From positions 1 through 37,933 of the forward strand of contig DATGUA010000057.1 in the NCBI GenBank assembly GCA_035301545.1: a DNA stretch of 37,933 nt, written 5' to 3'. The position numbers and the translations under genes were made by a program. Origin of the DNA: DATGUA01 sp035301545. Its GTDB lineage: Bacteria > Bacillota > Clostridia > Tissierellales > Tissierellaceae. A model generated the notes under the pieces. It did not search any database. It had not been told where the DNA came from and saw only the letters and a list, made by a program, of their open reading frames with translations. Positions 34,383 to 37,933 of this stretch are shown one piece after another. The stretch's first letter is position 1; each line of letters starts with the position of its first letter.

Positions 34383-36128
34383 ATGCGTAAAAAAAATATA
34401 TATTTAATTTTAATTATTACATTACTAGTTTTAACTAGTAGTTTTATATTATATAAAAAGACACAGAATAAAATAAATGAAATTTCATATATAGAATTTA
34501 TAGATTATTTAGAAGATGGAAAAGTAGAAGAAGTAACCTTAAAAGATAGTTCCAAGATAGAAGTTCTATTAAATAATGATTTAAAGATTCAGACAGATAA
34601 TCCTAGAACTGAAAATTTTAAACAAGAATTGTTAGCATATGATGTAAAGGTTATAGAAGAAGATATAGAAACAAAGAATATAATGTTATCAATTGCTATT
34701 TTTGGAGTTTTGATATCCTTGATTTTCTATTTCAGGGATAATGCATCAAAACAAGCAGAGAAAGAAATGACTAATATGTCCAAAATAGATACTGTTAATT
34801 ATAATGAAAATTTTAAGTTTGCAGATGTAGCAGGTAATGAAGAAGCTAAAGAATCTTTGAAAGAGATGGTCGATTTTATACAAAATCCTGAAGTTTATAA
34901 TGAATTCGGAGCAAGATTGCCTAGAGGAGTATTGTTATATGGACCTCCAGGAACGGGAAAGACCTTATTAGCAAAAGCGTTAGCAGGGGAAGCGGGAGTT
35001 CCTATATTTCCAGTTTCAGGTTCAGATTTTATTCAAGTTTATTCAGGATTAGGAGCTAGTAGAATAAGAGATTTATTTAAAATGGCAAAATCTGCAGGTA
35101 AATCAGTAATATTTATAGATGAAATAGATTCTTTAGGGAAGAAAAGAAAAGGAAATAATGGTGCAAGTAATGAAGAAGGAGATAGAACTTTAAATGCCTT
35201 ATTAGCAGAGATGTCAGGCTTTAAAGAGAATGAAGGTATTATTGTAATAGCAGCTACTAATAGGATAGATGTATTAGATGATGCTCTACTTCGTCCTGGA
35301 AGATTTGATCGTCAAATAGAAGTTCAATTACCAGATATAAAAGCTCGAGAAGAAATACTAAAACTCCATGGTAAGAATAAACCTTTATCTAAAGATATAG
35401 ATTTTAGAAGAATTGCTTTAGAAACTGTATATTTTAGTGGAGCAAAATTAGAAAATTTATTAAATGAATCTGCTATGATAGCAGTTAGATCTAAAAAGGA
35501 GGAAATTACTAGAGGGCATATTGACCAAGCTTACTATAAAATATTAGTAGGAGATGAAAAAAAAGATAGAAGTTCCTTAAAAAGAAAGGATCGAGAAATT
35601 ACTGCATATCATGAAGCAGGACATGCATTGATGGCAAAATTAGTATCACCTGAGAATAGGGTTACTAGGGTTAGTATAATTCCTAGTACTAAAGGTATGG
35701 GTGGATTTAGTTTAAACATTCCACCAGATAGGATGTATCAAACTAAAAAAGAAATTCTAAACAATATAATGGTAATCCTAGGAGGAAGAGCAGCAGAAGA
35801 AATAATATATGGTAAAGAAAATATTACTACGGGAGCCTCATCTGACCTAGAAAAGGCGACTGAAGATGTATTGTCAATGATTGGAATCTATGGAATGGAT
35901 GAGGATGTTGGATTATTAAATTATAATGTAATAATGTCTAGAGAATTTACTAGTGATATAGATTTAGTAAGCAAAGGTAAAAAGATATTAGGGAAATTGT
36001 ATATTGATACTATGAAATACTTAGATAGTTCAATTAATCAATTAGAGAATTTAGCTAAAGCTTTATTAGAAAAAGAGGTTCTAGAAGAAGAAGAGATAAA
36101 TGAGATACTTGCTAAAGATATATTATAA
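34383..36128 (+). CDS. FtsH-like ATP-dependent zinc metalloprotease (divergent paralogue)
   Basis: This 581-aa membrane AAA+ protease has TM1 (about 5-23), a short extracytoplasmic loop (about 80 aa), TM2 (about 104-120), an AAA domain and an M41 protease. Motifs: G-P-P-G-T-G-K193-T, I-F-I-D-E-I-D-S, L-R-P-G-R-F-D-R and zinc site H410-E411-A-G-H414. The third ligand is probably D in S-S-D-L-E-K-A-T. The pore loop is V-Y220-S-G222 where canonical FtsH has F-V-G. The T-P-G-F-S-G-A-D-L block has changed to Y-F-S-G-A-K-L. These suggest a specialised paralogue rather than the housekeeping FtsH. The start is ATG 34383 with GAAAGGAG 7 nt upstream. It is monocistronic. Confidence 0.92.
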   Translation: MRKKNIYLILIITLLVLTSSFILYKKTQNKINEISYIEFIDYLEDGKVEEVTLKDSSKIEVLLNNDLKIQTDNPRTENFKQELLAYDVKVIEEDIETKNIMLSIAIFGVLISLIFYFRDNASKQAEKEMTNMSKIDTVNYNENFKFADVAGNEEAKESLKEMVDFIQNPEVYNEFGARLPRGVLLYGPPGTGKTLLAKALAGEAGVPIFPVSGSDFIQVYSGLGASRIRDLFKMAKSAGKSVIFIDEIDSLGKKRKGNNGASNEEGDRTLNALLAEMSGFKENEGIIVIAATNRIDVLDDALLRPGRFDRQIEVQLPDIKAREEILKLHGKNKPLSKDIDFRRIALETVYFSGAKLENLLNESAMIAVRSKKEEITRGHIDQAYYKILVGDEKKDRSSLKRKDREITAYHEAGHALMAKLVSPENRVTRVSIIPSTKGMGGFSLNIPPDRMYQTKKEILNNIMVILGGRAAEEIIYGKENITTGASSDLEKATEDVLSMIGIYGMDEDVGLLNYNVIMSREFTSDIDLVSKGKKILGKLYIDTMKYLDSSINQLENLAKALLEKEVLEEEEINEILAKDIL

Positions 36129-36168
36129 AGAGAAGGGTCAAATAGGATAAAATAAGGCTGTAGGAATT

Positions 36169-36228
36169 AATATACTTCTAAATTTTAGTCGATTGAATTT
36201 AATATAGACTATCATTTAGAAGTATATT
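36169..36228 (+). repeat. 60-nt inverted-repeat structure downstream of the FtsH-like gene
   Basis: The arms 36169-36183 and 36214-36228 are exact reverse complements (AATATACTTCTAAAT). The 30-nt interior has a smaller AGTC/GACT pairing. There is no proper T-run, so it may be a weak terminator or a small repeat element. Confidence 0.5.
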
Positions 36229-36293
36229 TATAAGAATTAATATGGATTAAATGCAAAATTAAATTATAAAAGTCCAACCTTATTTATGGGATT

Positions 36294-36322
36294 TTGACAT
36301 AGATTAAAATGTTGGTTAATAT
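36294..36322 (+). promoter_or_regulatory. Promoter of guanine deaminase
   Basis: A perfect -35 TTGACA (36294-36299), a 17-nt spacer and TAATAT (36317-36322). The predicted leader is only about 22 nt, too short for a riboswitch. Confidence 0.65.
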
Positions 36323-36350
36323 ATAATTATTAATAGGAGGGAGTGAAGTT

Positions 36351-37619
36351 ATGGATAAAACAGTACTTAAAGGGGATATAATTTTTACCCCTACTAAAGA
36401 TAATTTTGAAATTTATGAAGAGTCTTACTTAGTAGCTAAGGAAGGGAAGATATTAGGTATTTATAAAGAATTAGGAGAGGAGAATAAGGATTGTCATGTA
36501 AACGATTTCACAGGTAAAATGATAATACCGGGATTTGTAGATATACATCTACATGCTCCTCAATTTCCGAATAGAGGATTAGGATTAGATAAAGAGCTTA
36601 TTCCTTGGCTTAATACTTATACATTTCCTGAAGAATCTAAATACGATGATTTAGATTATGCTAAGAAAATTTATGAAAGTCTTGTTAAGGAATTATGGAG
36701 ATGTGGAACTACTAGTTCTGTAGTTTTTAGTAGTATTCATAAGGAAAGTACAAAAATACTAGCAGATTTATTTATAGAATCTGATTTAAGAGCCTATATT
36801 GGTAAGGTTAATATGGATAGAAATGCAATTCCAGAGCTTACGGAGGATACTGAGGAATCTCTCAAAAATACTAAAGATTTTATTCTAGAGCATAAAGATA
36901 AATCTTCTAAAGTTCAACCTATAATTACTCCAAGATTTGTACCTACTTGTACAGAGGATCTTATGAAGGGATTAGGGGAATTAGCAGTTAAGTATGATTT
37001 GCCGGTTCAATCTCATCTAAGTGAAAATAGATCTGAAGTAGAATGGGTAAGTGAATTACATCCAGATATAAGAGATTATGCTTCTGTTTATAATGAATAT
37101 AATTTATTAGGACAAACTAAGACTATAATGGCTCATTGTGTATATAATACTGAAGAAGAGCTCCAATTGATGAAAGAAAATCAAGTATATGCAGCACACT
37201 GTCCACACTCCAATTATAATCTATCTAGTGGAATAATGCCAGTAAGAAAGTTTTTAGATGCGGGAATATCTGTAGGATTAGGTTCTGATATTGCTGGTGG
37301 CCATAATATAAGTATACCAGATGTAATGGTAAATGCTATTCAAGCTTCTAAAATTAAATGGGTGGATAGTGATGGTGAATTAGAACCTTTAACTAGTTCA
37401 GAAGCTTTTTATTTAGGAACTAAAGGAGGAGGTAGTTTCTTTGGTCAAGTAGGGAGTTTTGAAGAAGGATATGTTTTAGATGCTTTAGTAATTGATGATG
37501 ATAATCTTGGGGAGAGGGAAGATTTATCTCTAGAGGATAGAATACAAAGATTTATGTATATTGGAGATGATAGAAATATTATAGAAAGATATGTAGAAGG
37601 AAAGAATGTAAGTATTTAA
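36351..37619 (+). CDS. guaD: Guanine deaminase
   Basis: This 422-aa amidohydrolase converts guanine to xanthine in purine salvage and catabolism. Zinc ligands and family blocks: G-F-V-D-I-H66-L-H68-A-P-Q-F, N-R-G-L-G with E-L-I-P-W-L, I-T-P-R-F-V-P-T-C-T, Q-S-H-L-S-E-N, M-A-H-C-V and L-G-S-D-I-A-G-G. The H-A-P-Q-F and P-R-F-x-P-T-C blocks are typical of guanine deaminase rather than other amidohydrolases. The start has a strong AGGAGGGAGTG upstream. It is monocistronic, with its own TTGACA promoter. No purine riboswitch sequence (TTTCTACC core) is present. The length is normal. Confidence 0.93.
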   Translation: MDKTVLKGDIIFTPTKDNFEIYEESYLVAKEGKILGIYKELGEENKDCHVNDFTGKMIIPGFVDIHLHAPQFPNRGLGLDKELIPWLNTYTFPEESKYDDLDYAKKIYESLVKELWRCGTTSSVVFSSIHKESTKILADLFIESDLRAYIGKVNMDRNAIPELTEDTEESLKNTKDFILEHKDKSSKVQPIITPRFVPTCTEDLMKGLGELAVKYDLPVQSHLSENRSEVEWVSELHPDIRDYASVYNEYNLLGQTKTIMAHCVYNTEEELQLMKENQVYAAHCPHSNYNLSSGIMPVRKFLDAGISVGLGSDIAGGHNISIPDVMVNAIQASKIKWVDSDGELEPLTSSEAFYLGTKGGGSFFGQVGSFEEGYVLDALVIDDDNLGEREDLSLEDRIQRFMYIGDDRNIIERYVEGKNVSI

Positions 37620-37697
37620 TATAAGCTTGTAGCTAATATTTATAGGTTATTATATTAATGTATTCTCTATTGTCTTTAATTTTTTATTTGATAAAGA

Positions 37698-37904
37698 ATG
37701 AAAAATTATGAGAAAGATAGGTGGTATATGGGTATTGGAATAAATGTTTTAAGTGTTTTTGAGAATTTATATATACCCTTTAAAGAAAAAGGGGATCTCT
37801 CTAAATATATTAATATATTTAGAGAGAATTCTATTTTAATAGGAAGAGAAGTAAAAATAATAAAGAAAAATAGTGAAGTTCTAGGTATAGTTATGAGGCC
37901 TTAG
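37698..37904 (+). pseudogene. Remnant of a biotin-protein ligase (BirA-like) C-terminal region
   Basis: A 68-codon open frame reads M-G-I-G-I-N-V near its start. In BirA this is the conserved strand after the catalytic site. It then reads Y-I-P-F-K-E-K-G-D-L-S and N-S-I-L-I-G-R-E-V-K-I-I, which in BirA leads into the C-terminal SH3-like domain. The catalytic N-terminal two thirds are absent, the stretch between the G-I-N-V block and the next helix is shorter than usual (by roughly 25 residues), and a TAG cuts the SH3-like domain early. I therefore read it as a degenerate fragment. No convincing ribosome site precedes it. The rest of 37620-37933 holds nothing else I can identify. Confidence 0.5.
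37796..37827. repeat. 32-bp perfect palindrome inside the birA-like remnant
   Basis: The left half TCTCTCTAAATATATT (37796-37811) is exactly mirrored by 37812-37827, with no spacer. In the + frame it encodes L-S-K-Y-I-N-I-F-R-E. It could form a cruciform or stem. No T-run follows. Confidence 0.7.
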
Positions 37905-37933
37905 GTATTTTCTTTATTACTCTAAAAGATACT

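Noticed and set aside
36129..36350. Possible purine riboswitch ahead of guanine deaminase
   Set aside because: The conserved TTTCTACC-type junction is absent, and the TTGACA promoter lies downstream of the folded element, leaving only a ~22-nt leader.

Overview
The window comes from the chromosome of a very AT-rich (by eye around 30% G+C or less) Gram-positive anaerobe-type genome. It is most consistent with Clostridia/Tissierellia in the Bacillota. The support is strong Shine-Dalgarno sites (AAGGAGG, GAGGTGA), frequent TTG and GTG starts, AGA/ATA-rich codon use, and a Firmicutes gene set: an AddAB-type nuclease, DegV, a GlpP-family antiterminator, MltG next to a DUF1292 protein, RecX, and a WalR-like DNA box. 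No rRNA, tRNA, CRISPR array, transposase or phage gene is visible.

Layout. (1) 1-4957: a Type I restriction-modification operon: the 3' part of hsdM, then hsdS and hsdR with overlapping junctions. (2) 5177-8800: mostly single genes: an amidohydrolase, a GNAT-type acetyltransferase (minus strand), a 71-aa orphan, a Cys/His-rich DUF1292 protein and a glycine-zipper membrane protein. A decayed gene remnant at 8378-8754 closes this stretch. (3) 8880-20368: peptidoglycan and repair genes: MltG, the lipoprotein NagZ, a ROK sugar kinase, an AddB-like nuclease, an AddA-like helicase-nuclease and an ABC half-transporter, closed by a very strong terminator. (4) 20659-25598: an envelope-signalling operon: polysaccharide deacetylase, OmpR-family response regulator, histidine kinase, an unrecognised lipoprotein and a 3-TM protein. 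A WalR-like box lies upstream. (5) 25656-27117, minus strand: recX, a GIY-YIG protein and a GlpP-family protein. (6) 27346-33243: DegV behind a 36-bp near-perfect palindrome, then FHA protein, RodA/FtsW, class B PBP and oligoendopeptidase F. (7) 33296-37933: NAD kinase (minus strand), a divergent FtsH-like protease, guanine deaminase and a birA-like gene remnant that contains a 32-bp perfect palindrome.

How the genes work together. Much of the window serves cell-wall growth and turnover: MltG cuts glycan strands, NagZ and a ROK kinase can recycle wall sugars, the deacetylase modifies glycan, and RodA plus PBP polymerise and cross-link. The two-component system and its lipoprotein sit in the middle and are probably part of this control. 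A second theme is DNA maintenance: restriction, AddAB-like end resection, RecX and GIY-YIG.

The least conventional observations are a Cas4/AddB-style four-cysteine motif in BOTH subunits of the AddAB-like pair, the WalR-like box ahead of the deacetylase/two-component/lipoprotein operon, the degV operator-like palindrome, and an FtsH paralogue with an altered pore loop. No wholly new system is proven. The operon at 20659-25598 and the dual four-cysteine AddAB are the best candidates. All coordinates were read by hand and no database search was run.
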